Shown one piece after another: positions 24,206 to 32,406 of a stretch of DNA of 64,000 nt. The DNA comes from Coprenecus sp949297365 (GTDB taxonomy: Bacteria > Bacteroidota > Bacteroidia > Bacteroidales > UBA932): the NCBI GenBank assembly GCA_963931055.1, contig OZ006987.1:1798001-1862000 (forward strand). Direction: 5' to 3'. The stretch's first letter is position 1. Each line of letters begins with the position of its first letter. The translations under genes were made by a program, and so were the position numbers. The notes beneath the pieces were generated by a model. The model worked only from the letters and a program-made list of their open reading frames with translations. It was not told the DNA's origin and did no database searches.

Positions 24206-25297
24206 TTACAGAAGATTACCGACGTTGGTGGCTGATGCCCCGGGAAGAATCCTGACTTTCGCTCCGTCCTTGAGGGAATGCACTCCGGCGGTCACTACGG
24301 TCTCGCCGGCTTTGAGTCCGGAGATGATACGGGCATTGCCGTCGCGGTCAATGTCATCGGCCACTACAGCCCGTCTGTCTACTGTCATGCCGTCCGTATC
24401 CACTACCCATACGCAGCTGGTCCCCTGATTGTTGAAAAGCGCTGTGGCAGGTATGCTTACCGATGAGTCCTCACCGGAATTGTATTCTATGTATACGGCT
24501 GTGCCGATGCCCGGTTGGGGTACAGTCCCGTCAGGAGCCGGTCTGAGGGCGTAACGGGCCGTGAAAAGCTGATTGAGATTGGCCTTTTTGGTTATATCAA
24601 TCAGGTCCAGCCGGAATGTCATGCCGGGATAAATGTCTACGGTACACCAGCTGCGGACAGTCTTGTCGATGTTGGTGAAGTCGGTAGCCGGAATATCCAC
24701 CTTGACTATGGGTGCTCTGTCACTGATAAGTGTCACGACCGGCATTCCTGCCCCTACAGTCTCTCCGGCCTCAAACAGCACCTGTTGTACGTAACCGTCA
24801 AATGGTGCGAGCATCTTCGTGTCGTTGAGGGCATTCTTGTGCGCGTTGTAGAGGGCGGTCATCTGCTCCAGGCCGTACCGTGCCTTGTCGTAATCGTTCT
24901 GCGCCGCGCTGCCACGGTCGGCCAGTTCTATGACCCTGCCGGCCTCGGCCTTGGCCTGCTCGTATTTCGCGGTGGTTGCCGCCAGCTGCAGGGCGTAGTC
25001 CCTTTCCTCAATCTCCGCCAGGGTATCTCCGGCGCTTACATGTTGCCCCTCGCGGAAATGTACGGCGGCGATAGGCCCTGCCACCCTGAATGACAGGTTG
25101 ACATCTTTTTCAGGCTGTAGCCTGCCGGGGTAGGATACGGTCCTCGTACTACCGATGCTTTCAACTGTGGCTGTCCTGACATAGGGGATGCTTTCCTCTT
25201 TCCGCCCTTGTTCACCGTTAGTTCCGCAGCCTGCCAAAATGTTTGTTATAGAGGCGGCAGCGACTGTTACCGCAAGTCCTTTGAGTACACGTCTCAT
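24206..25297 (-). CDS. Efflux RND periplasmic adaptor lipoprotein
   Basis: 363 residues. The signal sequence ends in a lipobox (TNILAGCGTNGE, Cys about residue 24), so the protein is anchored by lipid, unlike the adaptor at 2774-4147. Lipoyl half PIAAVHFREGQHVSAGDTLA, coiled coil of about 60 residues (YALQLAATTAKYEQAKAEAG), second lipoyl half MLAPFDGYVQQVLFEAGETV, then beta-barrel and C-terminal domains (SGLKAGETVVTAGVHSLKDG). First gene of the operon. A dyad TTAATAGcCTATTAA at 25325-25339 and an 11-bp tandem repeat at 25377-25398 lie upstream. Confidence 0.95.
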   Translation of the reverse strand: MRRVLKGLAVTVAAASITNILAGCGTNGEQGRKEESIPYVRTATVESIGSTRTVSYPGRLQPEKDVNLSFRVAGPIAAVHFREGQHVSAGDTLAEIEERDYALQLAATTAKYEQAKAEAGRVIELADRGSAAQNDYDKARYGLEQMTALYNAHKNALNDTKMLAPFDGYVQQVLFEAGETVGAGMPVVTLISDRAPIVKVDIPATDFTNIDKTVRSWCTVDIYPGMTFRLDLIDITKKANLNQLFTARYALRPAPDGTVPQPGIGTAVYIEYNSGEDSSVSIPATALFNNQGTSCVWVVDTDGMTVDRRAVVADDIDRDGNARIISGLKAGETVVTAGVHSLKDGAKVRILPGASATNVGNLL

Positions 25298-25324
25298 CGT
25301 ATTGTTCAGTTATTTAAACCTTAT

Positions 25325-25339
25325 TTAATAGCCTATTAA
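25325..25339. promoter_or_regulatory. Candidate LysR-type operator before the second efflux operon
   Basis: Perfect dyad TTAATAG-C-CTATTAA, 28 nt upstream of the adaptor ATG; it contains the T-N11-A pattern typical of LysR sites. The short LysR encoded at the end of this gene cluster is the obvious candidate to bind it. Binding is inference. Confidence 0.45.
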
Positions 25340-25376
25340 GGCATAATACGCTACAAGCCGCAAAAACTATGCCCTT

Positions 25377-25398
25377 AACTTCCTCTGAACTTCCTCTG
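25377..25398. repeat. Tandem 11-bp direct repeat
   Basis: AACTTCCTCTG occurs twice head to tail, 80-100 nt before the adaptor start. It may be a protein-binding site. Confidence 0.5.
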
Positions 25399-25448
25399 GG
25401 AAAGTGCCGGGCTTTCCTGCGAAAACGGTTCACTTTCCCCCGCGTGGT

Positions 25449-25550
25449 GAAAATCCGGCAGTCGAAAAGACCAGGCCCTCCCACCGCTTCGCAGCGGGCC
25501 CCTCCCTCTAGAGCCGAGGGCGGCTAGTCTTTTCTCGTTGCCGGATTTTC
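25449..25550. repeat. Nested palindromic core, copy D
   Basis: Outer perfect 12-bp arms GAAAATCCGGCA (25449-25460) and TGCCGGATTTTC (25539-25550). Next arms AAAAGAC (25465-25471) and GTCTTTT (25527-25533), then an apical CCGCT/AGCGG. The inner sequence AAAAGACCAGGCCC and GCCGAGGGCGGC is shared with the core in copy A, but the outer arms are different. GGTTCACTTTC occurs on both sides, near 25429 and 25590. Confidence 0.75.
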
Positions 25551-25794
25551 ATTAGAGTGAGTGCAGTACCGGTTTGGTGGGATTGCGGTTCACTTTCGGC
25601 GTGGGATTGAGAAATGCAGCTCGTTTTTCAAGTTGCTAAGAATCATAACGTTGTGAAATGTACTGCATTTTTCAGGCCTTTGCAAGAGAGTGAAAAGTGC
25701 ACACTGTTTTGTAATTAATTGGTAATCATGTATTTGTGTAAAGCTTGCAATTCCCGCAGTTCCTTAAAGGACTAAAATGTACGCAATGAAGTAG
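25551..25794. other. Intergenic stretch after core D
   Basis: No gene seen. AAATGCAG and CTGCATTTTTC form a loose inverted pair near 25614 and 25665; otherwise AT-rich spacer. Confidence 0.3.
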
Positions 25795-26310
25795 TCAGAA
25801 GCGGATGCCGAGTCCGATGCCGCTCTGCTGGATGCCGATGGACACTTCGGAGACTGAGGCAGGGGTTCCGGGAGCATAGCATTCGGCGGCTTTCTTCAGT
25901 CTGGCATTGCCGACGCACAATAACGGAATACTGGTCAGCAGCATGGTTCCTCCTATGATTAGACATGGTATGGAAGTGATAGTCCCGAGAAAATATGGTA
26001 CCCAGCTGTCAGCGGTATTGAGTGAGCCGAGGGAAGTGGCAAAGAGTACGATTCCGACAGCTCCGAATCCGCCACCGATACTGCTTACGATGACTCCGGC
26101 CCTGTATAGTCTGCGTCCGGATGAGTATAGCTGAAGACTTTCTTCATCCATGATGCTGCTGGCAATATCAAGATCAATCCTTGTGCCTGTCTCCGTGTAC
26201 AGATGTCCGCCCCTGCGCTCCAGCCGCTGAGGTCTTTCACCGATGTACTGCGCCTGCGCTGCCAGGCACGCAGCCATGACAGTCAGTATTGTAATCATAA
26301 GTCGTTTCAT
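25795..26310 (-). CDS. Conserved secreted/membrane hypothetical protein
   Basis: 171 residues with a signal peptide (RLMITILTVMAACLAAQAQ). A mature region of about 45 residues (LERRGGHLYTETGTRIDL) is followed by two hydrophobic segments (VIVSSIGGGFGAVGIVLFAT and LGTITSIPCLIIGGTMLLTS). The tail is short and glycine-rich, ending GIGLGIRF. No catalytic motif. The layout resembles small Bacteroidales envelope proteins, but I cannot name a family. It follows the lipoprotein gene by 11 nt, so the two form one operon and probably one localisation pathway. Confidence 0.7.
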   Translation of the reverse strand: MKRLMITILTVMAACLAAQAQYIGERPQRLERRGGHLYTETGTRIDLDIASSIMDEESLQLYSSGRRLYRAGVIVSSIGGGFGAVGIVLFATSLGSLNTADSWVPYFLGTITSIPCLIIGGTMLLTSIPLLCVGNARLKKAAECYAPGTPASVSEVSIGIQQSGIGLGIRF

Positions 26311-26321
26311 AATCGTTCGCG

Positions 26322-26756
26322 TTATTCGTTGTAGGAATTTTCCAAGATAAAGAGCAGCGTTTGAGTACGGTTCTCATGGTCAATGAGGCTCTGCCAGTAA
26401 TCAAAGTCCCAGAACCGCTTGTTGAGGAGGTCCTGTTGATTCTCCGGATGCAGTCTGAAAAGTGTGTCAAGGTTTGCATTCAGAATAACCAATGTGTCAG
26501 GCTTATATGGATTTGAAAAGCTGGATTCGAAATCAAAGAACGATGCGCTCCCCATACTGGCGGATTGGAATATGCAGCCTGTATCGCCAGCTTTGATATG
26601 CACATTGTGGATCTCGGTGCTGTCTGACCGTGTAACGATGATGTCCTCATCCAGTTGGTTCTCTATGTCCCAGAATCCAGTATAATTCGGGTCGCATGAT
26701 GGGATGAATAACATTACAGTTGTAAACAGCGCAACGAGAAAATGATAGTATTTCAT
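26322..26756 (-). CDS. Small lipoprotein, hypothetical
   Basis: 144 residues from ATG 26756. This start is preferred because it opens a lipoprotein signal (HFLVALFTTVMLFIPSCDP, Cys near residue 21). The mature part starts with YTGFWDIENQLDEDIIVTRS and is likely a small beta-sandwich. It has an aromatic-rich C-terminal third (RFWDFDYWQSLIDHENRTQT). No family recognised. First gene of a pair with 25795-26310. Upstream lies a 20-bp-period direct repeat at 26771-26805. Confidence 0.7.
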   Translation of the reverse strand: MKYYHFLVALFTTVMLFIPSCDPNYTGFWDIENQLDEDIIVTRSDSTEIHNVHIKAGDTGCIFQSASMGSASFFDFESSFSNPYKPDTLVILNANLDTLFRLHPENQQDLLNKRFWDFDYWQSLIDHENRTQTLLFILENSYNE

Positions 26757-26770
26757 GGATGAAGGCTTTA

Positions 26771-26805
26771 AAAATATTGTGTAAAAATATAAAATATTGT
26801 GTAAA
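26771..26805. promoter_or_regulatory. Direct repeat in the lipoprotein gene upstream region
   Basis: AAAATATTGTGTAAA at 26771-26785 and again at 26791-26805, period 20 bp (about two helical turns), 15-49 nt upstream of ATG 26756. It could be an operator or a duplicated promoter segment. Confidence 0.45.
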
Positions 26806-26823
26806 GATATAATGATTGTCCGC

Positions 26824-26960
26824 AAGGTAGAGGGGCCTGGTCTTTCGACTGCTGGTCTCCTGGCTTCGGTGTCTGCGAGTGACCTGCCTGATGCTGTTTT
26901 GAGAAATGTCTGATAACGAGGCGAATGTAAAACAGTGCGGATGAAAGTAGGGAATAGTTG
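26824..26960 (-). repeat. Dispersed palindromic repeat, copy C (inverted, truncated)
   Basis: Read on the minus strand it contains TCCGCACTGTTTTACATTCG, CGTTATCAGACATTTCTCAAA, GCAGACACCG and CAGTCGAAAGACCAGGCCCC, in the same order as copy A. It stops after CCTCTACCTTG, in the middle of the core, where the lipoprotein upstream region begins. The other half of the palindrome is missing. Confidence 0.75.
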
Positions 26961-27202
26961 GAAATAATTAAGAGCGGAATACGTTTAGAAAACAGTCTCC
27001 TGCTCCATTTTACATATCGCACTGCATCTTAGATGCTTACACAGGTGTACGGATTACTGGCAGTTGACAGTTCCCGCTTGTCCGTAGGTTCCTTTTCGCA
27101 TATGCTGCTGTCTTACATGATTATGCGGAACAGACTGGGCGGTGCGACAAGGTGGGGGCAAGGCAATATCCTTGTTGTCTGTTGCCGGGTCTCAGTTCGG
27201 GA
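26961..27202. other. Intergenic stretch without recognisable content
   Basis: No gene, promoter or repeat partner recognised between copy C and the TonB-like gene's stop. Confidence 0.3.
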
Positions 27203-28045
27203 TTATTGGGAGATGAAGCGGTAGACTATCTCGCCGGCCTGGCGTTCGGGGGCGTCCTGGGAGGCGGTGAAGCGGGAGCGGCCGGCGGCTCTGAGAGCGT
27301 AGTCGCGCAGGCACTGGTCGGGAGACGAGACGGCCTCGATAATCTTAGTCCCGACGACATAGCCCTTGCGGTTGACGATGATACTTACGGATACGTCACC
27401 GCCGCCCATGCACTTGTAGGCCGGCACCGGCAGGCTCATGGCCTTGCGTCCGTCCAGAGAGTAGGAGATGACCGCCGGCCCCGTGTAGGTCTCTTTTTTT
27501 GATTTGTCGGATTTGCCGTCAGATACGGCGATGTTGTCCTCATCGTCCGAGGCCTCCTCGATCTCGCGGCGGGTGCGGTCCAGTCTTTCCTGCAGCTCGC
27601 GGGCATCGCGGTATATGTCCTCCGGGTTGTCGTGGCGGTCGTCCCGCAGATGCTCTGAGGCATCCACGGCTACGTTGCGGATATTCCTGGAGTCCTGTCT
27701 GCGGGAAGCGTTGAGCAGAGCGTCGATTTCGGCATCCAGTTCTTCCTTGACGCTCTCCTGCATACGGGTCTGCTCGGTCAGCCGCTCCTGTTCCTCCTGG
27801 GCGGAGAAGTCTATCAGAAACGAGGTGTCCTTGCTCAGCTGTACGTGAATGGACCAGGACAGCAGGATGATTATGGCGACCAGATGGACGATGATAGTCA
27901 GATAGAGCCCGGCCTTGTCCCCGTTGTCAACCTTCAAATACCGCTGTAGGGGCCTGAGCCGGCTTTCCAGTCCGGACAACGGGCCCCTGCGCAGGCTTTC
28001 GATGAATGCCTTGATACGGTTATTTATTTTTGAGATGATTTTCAA
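27203..28045 (-). CDS. TonB-like energy transducer
   Basis: 280 residues starting at a TTG (28045) that overlaps the udk stop by 26 nt; no ATG occurs before the membrane helix. Layout: basic N-terminus of 45 residues, one helix (AGLYLTIIVHLVAIIILLSW, about 45-64), a charged helical stretch rich in Glu, Arg and Asp (RLTEQTRMQESVKEELDAEI, RELQERLDRTRREIEEASDD) where classical TonB has a proline-rich spacer, and a TonB C-terminal-like domain (GGDVSVSIIVNRKGYVVGTK, CLRDYALRAAGRSRFTASQD, AGEIVYRFISQ). It would transmit energy from an ExbB/ExbD motor to outer-membrane transporters; an ExbBD operon lies 3.3 kb away in the same direction. Confidence 0.8.
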   Translation of the reverse strand: MKIISKINNRIKAFIESLRRGPLSGLESRLRPLQRYLKVDNGDKAGLYLTIIVHLVAIIILLSWSIHVQLSKDTSFLIDFSAQEEQERLTEQTRMQESVKEELDAEIDALLNASRRQDSRNIRNVAVDASEHLRDDRHDNPEDIYRDARELQERLDRTRREIEEASDDEDNIAVSDGKSDKSKKETYTGPAVISYSLDGRKAMSLPVPAYKCMGGGDVSVSIIVNRKGYVVGTKIIEAVSSPDQCLRDYALRAAGRSRFTASQDAPERQAGEIVYRFISQ

Positions 28046-28637
28046 TGGTGGCTGTAAGCATGTCGATGCCGACCTGGTTGTGTCCGCCCTGGGGCAGTAT
28101 CAGGTCAGCGTATCTCTTGGTGGGCTCAATGAACTGCAGGTGCATGGGCTTCAGGGTCTTCTCGTAGCGGTCTATGACCTTGCCCACGTCCCGGCCTCTC
28201 TCCATCGTATCCCTGGCGATGACTCTCACGAGCCTGTCATCGGGGTCCGCGTCCACGTACACCAGTATGTCCAGCATATCACGCAGCATCTTGTCTGTGA
28301 AGATGAGAATACCTTCCACGATGATGATGTGTGCCGGGTGTACTGTCAGGGTCTCCTTGGAGCGGGTGCAGGTGAGGTAGGAGTAGATAGGCTGCTCGAT
28401 GGTCCTGCCGTGCTGCAGTTCCGAAAGCTGCTGCCTGAGCAGGTCGAAGTCTATCGCGTCCGGGTGATCGAAGTTGATCTTCTGGCGGTCTTCCAGCAGG
28501 GGGATGTCGCTGTTGTCCCGATAGTAGGAATCCTGAGGGACAACGACGACCTCACCTTCGCTGAAATGCTCCGTAATCTTCTGGACTACGGTGGTCTTTC
28601 CTGAGCCGGTGCCGCCGGCTATGCCTATCGTCAGCAT
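28020..28637 (-). CDS. udk: Uridine kinase
   Basis: 205 residues. Phosphorylates uridine and cytidine in pyrimidine salvage. P-loop GIAGGTGSGKTTVVQKI at residues about 5-21, then PQDSYYRDNSDI (Asp of the nucleoside site), INFDHPDAIDFDLL and PIYSYLTCTRSKET, all characteristic of uridine kinase. VVEGILIF forms the Walker B strand. It is 12 nt after asnS and overlaps the TonB-like gene. Confidence 0.97.
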   Translation of the reverse strand: MLTIGIAGGTGSGKTTVVQKITEHFSEGEVVVVPQDSYYRDNSDIPLLEDRQKINFDHPDAIDFDLLRQQLSELQHGRTIEQPIYSYLTCTRSKETLTVHPAHIIIVEGILIFTDKMLRDMLDILVYVDADPDDRLVRVIARDTMERGRDVGKVIDRYEKTLKPMHLQFIEPTKRYADLILPQGGHNQVGIDMLTATIENHLKNK

Positions 28638-28649
28638 GACCGTGCAGGA

Positions 28650-30044
28650 TTAGAATTCCGCGGACTTGGGGGTTCTCGGGAAGGGTATCACGTCACGGAT
28701 GTTGCTCATGCCGGTGACAAAGAGCAGCAGACGCTCGAAGCCGAGTCCGAATCCACTGTGCGGAGCTGTACCGAACCGCCTGGTGTCGATGTACCACCAC
28801 AGGTTGGTCATGTCCATGTGCAGCTCGTTGATGCGGGCCATCAGCTTGTCATAGGACTCCTCTCTCTGAGAACCGCCGATGATCTCGCCTATCTTGGGGA
28901 AGAGCACGTCCATGCCGCGTACGGTCTTGCCGTCATCGTTCTGCTTCATATAGAAGGCCTTGATGTCTTTAGGATAGTCGGTGAGGATAACGGGTCTGCC
29001 GAAATGCTGCTCTACGAGGTAACGCTCATGCTCGCTCTGCAGGTCCACACCCCAGGATACCGGGTATTCGAACTTGGCACCCGACTTTACGAGGATGTCT
29101 ACGGCATCGGTGTAGGTCATGCGTACGAAGTCGGTGCTTATAACGCTCTTGAGTCTCTCTATGAGGCCCTTGTCTATCATGTTGTTGAGGAAGATCAGGT
29201 CGTCCATGCAGTTGTCCAGGGCGTAGCGCACCAGGTACTTGATGAAGTCCTCGGCCAGGTCCATATTGTCCTCGATCTCGTAGAATGCCATCTCGGGCTC
29301 GATCATCCAGAATTCGGCCAGGTGTCTGGGAGTGTTGGAGTTCTCGGCCCTGAAGGTGGGGCCGAAGGTATAGATGTTGCCCAGCGCCATGGCTCCGAGC
29401 TCGCCCTCAAGCTGTCCGCTTACGGTCAGGTTGGTGTGGCGGCCGAAGAAGTCCTGCGACCAGTCTACCTTGCCGTCCTCTCTGCGCGGAGGGTTGTCCA
29501 CATTGAGGGTGGTCACCTGGAACATCGCGCCTGCTCCCTCTGCGTCTGAGGCGGTGATGATAGGGGTGTGGAGGTAGTAGAATCCTCTGTCGTTGAAATA
29601 TTTGTGTATGGCATAAGCCATAGCGTGACGGATTCTGAGCACGGCTCCGAATGTGTTGGTGCGGGGACGCAGGTGGGCGATCTCGCGGAGGAATTCCATG
29701 CTGTGTCCTTTCTTCTGGAGGGGGTATTTCTCCGGGTCGGCTGTTCCGTACAGCTCTATCTTTCCGGCCTGAATCTCCACTTTCTGTCCGCTGCCTACTG
29801 ACTCGACCAGTTTACCGGTCACGGCTATGGCCGAGCCTGTGGTGATGTCCTTGAAAGTCTCATCCGGTGTGAAATTGGCGAAATCGCAGACAATCTGTAT
29901 GTTGTTGATAGTAGAGCCGTCGTTGAGCGCGATGAACGCTATGTTCTTGTTGCCCCTTTTGGTTCTTACCCAACCCTTGGCAAGTACCTCCTTGCCCGGG
30001 GTCTCTTTGAGCAGTTCGGAAACTCTCTGTCTCTTAAGTGTCAT
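28650..30044 (-). CDS. asnS: Asparaginyl-tRNA synthetase
   Basis: 464 residues from ATG 30044 (MTLKRQRVSELLKETPGKEV), the conserved start; the alternative start 39 nt upstream has no family support. N-terminal OB-fold (VLAKGWVRTKRGNKNIAFIA), class II motif 2 (TFRAENSNTPRHLAEFWMIE) and motif 3 (GFGLGFERLLLFVTG), and the typical end PFPRTPKSAEF. It charges tRNA-Asn. Length is normal. It lies 12 nt after the alkaline phosphatase stop and before udk. Confidence 0.98.
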   Translation of the reverse strand: MTLKRQRVSELLKETPGKEVLAKGWVRTKRGNKNIAFIALNDGSTINNIQIVCDFANFTPDETFKDITTGSAIAVTGKLVESVGSGQKVEIQAGKIELYGTADPEKYPLQKKGHSMEFLREIAHLRPRTNTFGAVLRIRHAMAYAIHKYFNDRGFYYLHTPIITASDAEGAGAMFQVTTLNVDNPPRREDGKVDWSQDFFGRHTNLTVSGQLEGELGAMALGNIYTFGPTFRAENSNTPRHLAEFWMIEPEMAFYEIEDNMDLAEDFIKYLVRYALDNCMDDLIFLNNMIDKGLIERLKSVISTDFVRMTYTDAVDILVKSGAKFEYPVSWGVDLQSEHERYLVEQHFGRPVILTDYPKDIKAFYMKQNDDGKTVRGMDVLFPKIGEIIGGSQREESYDKLMARINELHMDMTNLWWYIDTRRFGTAPHSGFGLGFERLLLFVTGMSNIRDVIPFPRTPKSAEF

Positions 30045-30055
30045 ATCGTATAGAT

Positions 30056-31261
30056 TTAAAATGTTATATTCATTGCCCTGCATATTTTCTCGGGAATCCC
30101 GGTATTGTCCATCCTGCCTGAGAACAGTCCGCTGCCGGCTCCTATCGCGAATACGGGGACGTTTGCGGCTGAATGGTCTTTGGTAGTCCAGCCGATGTGT
30201 GCTTCGTGAGAGGCCTCGTCCATATCTTCCTTGTCGTCTTCATCTACCTTATCCTTGGAGCGGTCAATCCGGTCTATCTTGTCAAAGTACATATTGTAGC
30301 CCTCATCCCATGCCAGGGTCAGGCCTCCGGTCTCGTGGTCTGCTGTAACGACTATCAATGTCTCGTCAGGGTGCTCGTTGTAAAAGCCGACTGCCACTGC
30401 TACGGCATCGGCGAGACTTAGCGTCTCCAGTATGGCAGTCTTGGTGTCATTGCCGTGGCTGGCCCAGTCTATTCTTCCGGCTTCGGACATGATGAAAAAG
30501 CCGGGACCGTCCTCCTTGTACAGGAAGTCAATCGATGCACGTACCAGGTCTGCCTGACTCATGTCGTCCACGGTCCTGTCTATGGCGTAGGGCAGTTCTG
30601 TCTTCTGTCTGCCGTTCTTCTGGAGCAGCATCATCTTTTCCGCTCCGTCTTTGGAGGCATAATATCCGTCCATGCCTTCTGCTATCGTATATCCGCTGTC
30701 CTCTATTGCGATGTAGGCTGACGGCTTGTCTCCGTCCTTGCCGTTGCTCTCTATCAGTCCCCCGCCGGCGAAGAACTCAAAGCCCGTGGCGGGAATCTCC
30801 GCTGCGATGTCGTAGTAGTTGCCGCGGTCTATGTTGTGGCCGTAGAATGCGGCGGGAGTCGCGTGGTTCAGTCCTACTGTGGACGATATGCCTACTTTAT
30901 ATCCGGCATCATGTATTTTGTAAGCGATGCTCTCAAGGGCAGTGGCCGAGTCCGGGGCCATGCAGAGCATCCCGTTGTTGGTCTTGCTTCCTGTGGAAAG
31001 AGCTGTCCCTGCTGCTGCGGAGTCCGTTATCAGATTGGATTCGGAGTGGGTGACGGCCCAGCCGAGAACGGGGAACATAGTGAAAGACAGAGGACGGCTG
31101 TCAAATACGTCCTCCGTATATCCTTGGTAGTATTCGGTCAGGGAGACGTGGTTGAATCCCATTCCGTCTCCTATGAAATAGAATACGTATTTTGCTGTCT
31201 GTGCATTTGCGGAAAGGGCTGACAGCGTGGCCAGAAATACTATGATTGAGAATCTTTTCAT
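30056..31261 (-). CDS. Alkaline phosphatase
   Basis: 401 residues from ATG 31261, which opens a signal peptide (MKRFSIIVFLATLSALSANA). PhoA-fold features: FYFIGDGMGFNHVSLTEYYQ (metal Asp), NLITDSAAAGTALSTGSKTN (nucleophile Ser after Asp), VGLNHATPAAFYGHN, SEAGRIDWASHGND (Asp/His metal ligands) and VTADHETGGLTL (His of the third site). It hydrolyses phosphomonoesters in the periplasm. It has an insertion rich in Asp/Lys near residue 345 (DRSKDKVDEDDKEDMDEAS). Leads the operon alkaline phosphatase-asnS-udk-TonB-like, right after a terminator. Phosphate control cannot be judged. Confidence 0.94.
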   Translation of the reverse strand: MKRFSIIVFLATLSALSANAQTAKYVFYFIGDGMGFNHVSLTEYYQGYTEDVFDSRPLSFTMFPVLGWAVTHSESNLITDSAAAGTALSTGSKTNNGMLCMAPDSATALESIAYKIHDAGYKVGISSTVGLNHATPAAFYGHNIDRGNYYDIAAEIPATGFEFFAGGGLIESNGKDGDKPSAYIAIEDSGYTIAEGMDGYYASKDGAEKMMLLQKNGRQKTELPYAIDRTVDDMSQADLVRASIDFLYKEDGPGFFIMSEAGRIDWASHGNDTKTAILETLSLADAVAVAVGFYNEHPDETLIVVTADHETGGLTLAWDEGYNMYFDKIDRIDRSKDKVDEDDKEDMDEASHEAHIGWTTKDHSAANVPVFAIGAGSGLFSGRMDNTGIPEKICRAMNITF

Positions 31262-31276
31262 ATTCTTTTTATTTAA

Positions 31277-31311
31277 AAATGGGTGTCCCACTATGCATGA
31301 GGCACCCATTT
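31277..31311 (-). terminator. Terminator of the exb operon
   Basis: AAATGGGTG/CACCCATTT stem (31277-31285, 31303-31311) followed by TTTTTAAAT on the minus strand, 20 nt after the last exbD stop. Confidence 0.8.
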
Positions 31312-31331
31312 CACTTTGTCGGCAAGATGTG

Positions 31332-31805
31332 TTAGTTGTGTGTCACAGCTTTTCTTGCCGCATACATTATCTTCAGGGCGGAGCAGCGGCGCAGTTCCTG
31401 CTTAACGTCCGTAACGATACCCATACGGGTGTTCTCGTCAATCTTGAGGGACACGGTCATGAACTCGCGGTCCACCTCATCGAGGGACTCACGCTCTGCG
31501 GCGATGAAGTCACGGATGTCGGAAGTGTTCCTGAACGAGTCGTTAAGCTGGATACGGGAGTCCGTACCGAATTCTTTCTGGTATTGCAGTGAGGGAGTAC
31601 CGATGAAGATGTAGCAGGAGAGGTCTTTTCTCTCGAGTCGGACAATCTCGGTGGCCTCAGGCAGCTTGACATTGACCATACGGTCTGTCTGACGCATACT
31701 TGTGGAGACCATGAAGAACATAAGGATCATGAACACGATATCCGGAAGGGATGCTGTGTTGATGCCCGGAGTTCCTTTGTCGCCTTTCTTTATGAATTTA
31801 GCCAT
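31332..31805 (-). CDS. exbD: Biopolymer transporter ExbD (distal copy)
   Basis: 157 residues. One membrane helix near residues 18-37 (TASLPDIVFMILMFFMVSTS) with the Asp of the proton path directly before it, then a periplasmic domain (DRMVNVKLPEATEIV; FMTVSLKIDENTRMGIVTDV). It forms the stator-rotor unit with ExbB and uses the proton gradient to energise TonB. Last gene of exbB-membrane protein-exbD-exbD; 11 nt separate it from the first exbD. Confidence 0.93.
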   Translation of the reverse strand: MAKFIKKGDKGTPGINTASLPDIVFMILMFFMVSTSMRQTDRMVNVKLPEATEIVRLERKDLSCYIFIGTPSLQYQKEFGTDSRIQLNDSFRNTSDIRDFIAAERESLDEVDREFMTVSLKIDENTRMGIVTDVKQELRRCSALKIMYAARKAVTHN

Positions 31806-31816
31806 TTCTTGTCCTC

Positions 31817-32398
31817 CTATTTTTTAGTTACATCCAAAGGTTCTGCCTCTGAGATTCTGTTAGGAATAGCCTCGCTGACAATTTCCTGCTGCTCGGCGTT
31901 GAGCTCTTCGTAGACATCTCCGAAGTGTGCCATGGCAAAGTCATTTCTGACCTTATTGATGGCTCTCACCAGAACGTTCTGAATCTCCACATACTTGCTG
32001 TAAAGACTCTGACGGTCATTCTGGAGGGATATCACACCGTCTGAAACAGGATATTCTCCGAATCCCTCGATGTTCTTGAGTGTCTTCGAAGGAAGATCCG
32101 AACGGTCGGTGGGATTTGTCAGGAATTCGATAACAATCTCTTCAAGCTGTGCATCAGAAAGAATAACTTGACCGCCTGCCATAACGCCGTTTCTGGAGTT
32201 GATCTTCACGTCGAGCATATTGCGACGGTTAACCTTCAGGTCCTCGACCTGTGCATCCTCAGGAGGCATAGGCGGGAGACGGCGGGACAGACCTGTCTCA
32301 GGGTCCATCGTACTCACCATCAGGAAGAAGATCAACATGAGGAACGATATATCCGCCATCGAACCTCCGTTTATTTCAGGTGTTTTCTTAGATGCCAT
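31817..32398 (-). CDS. exbD: Biopolymer transporter ExbD (proximal copy)
   Basis: 193 residues. Membrane helix near residues 15-33 with SMADISFLMLIFFLMVSTMD, where Asp16 is the expected proton carrier. The periplasmic part (DPETGLSRRLPPMPPEDAQV; VKINSRNGVMAGGQVILSDA) is longer than in the distal copy. Two ExbD paralogues next to one ExbB are common in Bacteroidales; they may form a mixed dimer. Start 8 nt after the membrane protein's stop. Confidence 0.93.
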   Translation of the reverse strand: MASKKTPEINGGSMADISFLMLIFFLMVSTMDPETGLSRRLPPMPPEDAQVEDLKVNRRNMLDVKINSRNGVMAGGQVILSDAQLEEIVIEFLTNPTDRSDLPSKTLKNIEGFGEYPVSDGVISLQNDRQSLYSKYVEIQNVLVRAINKVRNDFAMAHFGDVYEELNAEQQEIVSEAIPNRISEAEPLDVTKK

Positions 32399-32406
32399 AG
32401 TTGTTG

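Noticed and set aside
31332..32398. Two exbD genes as a recent duplication
   Set aside because: The two proteins differ throughout, and paired exbD genes are usual for these operons.
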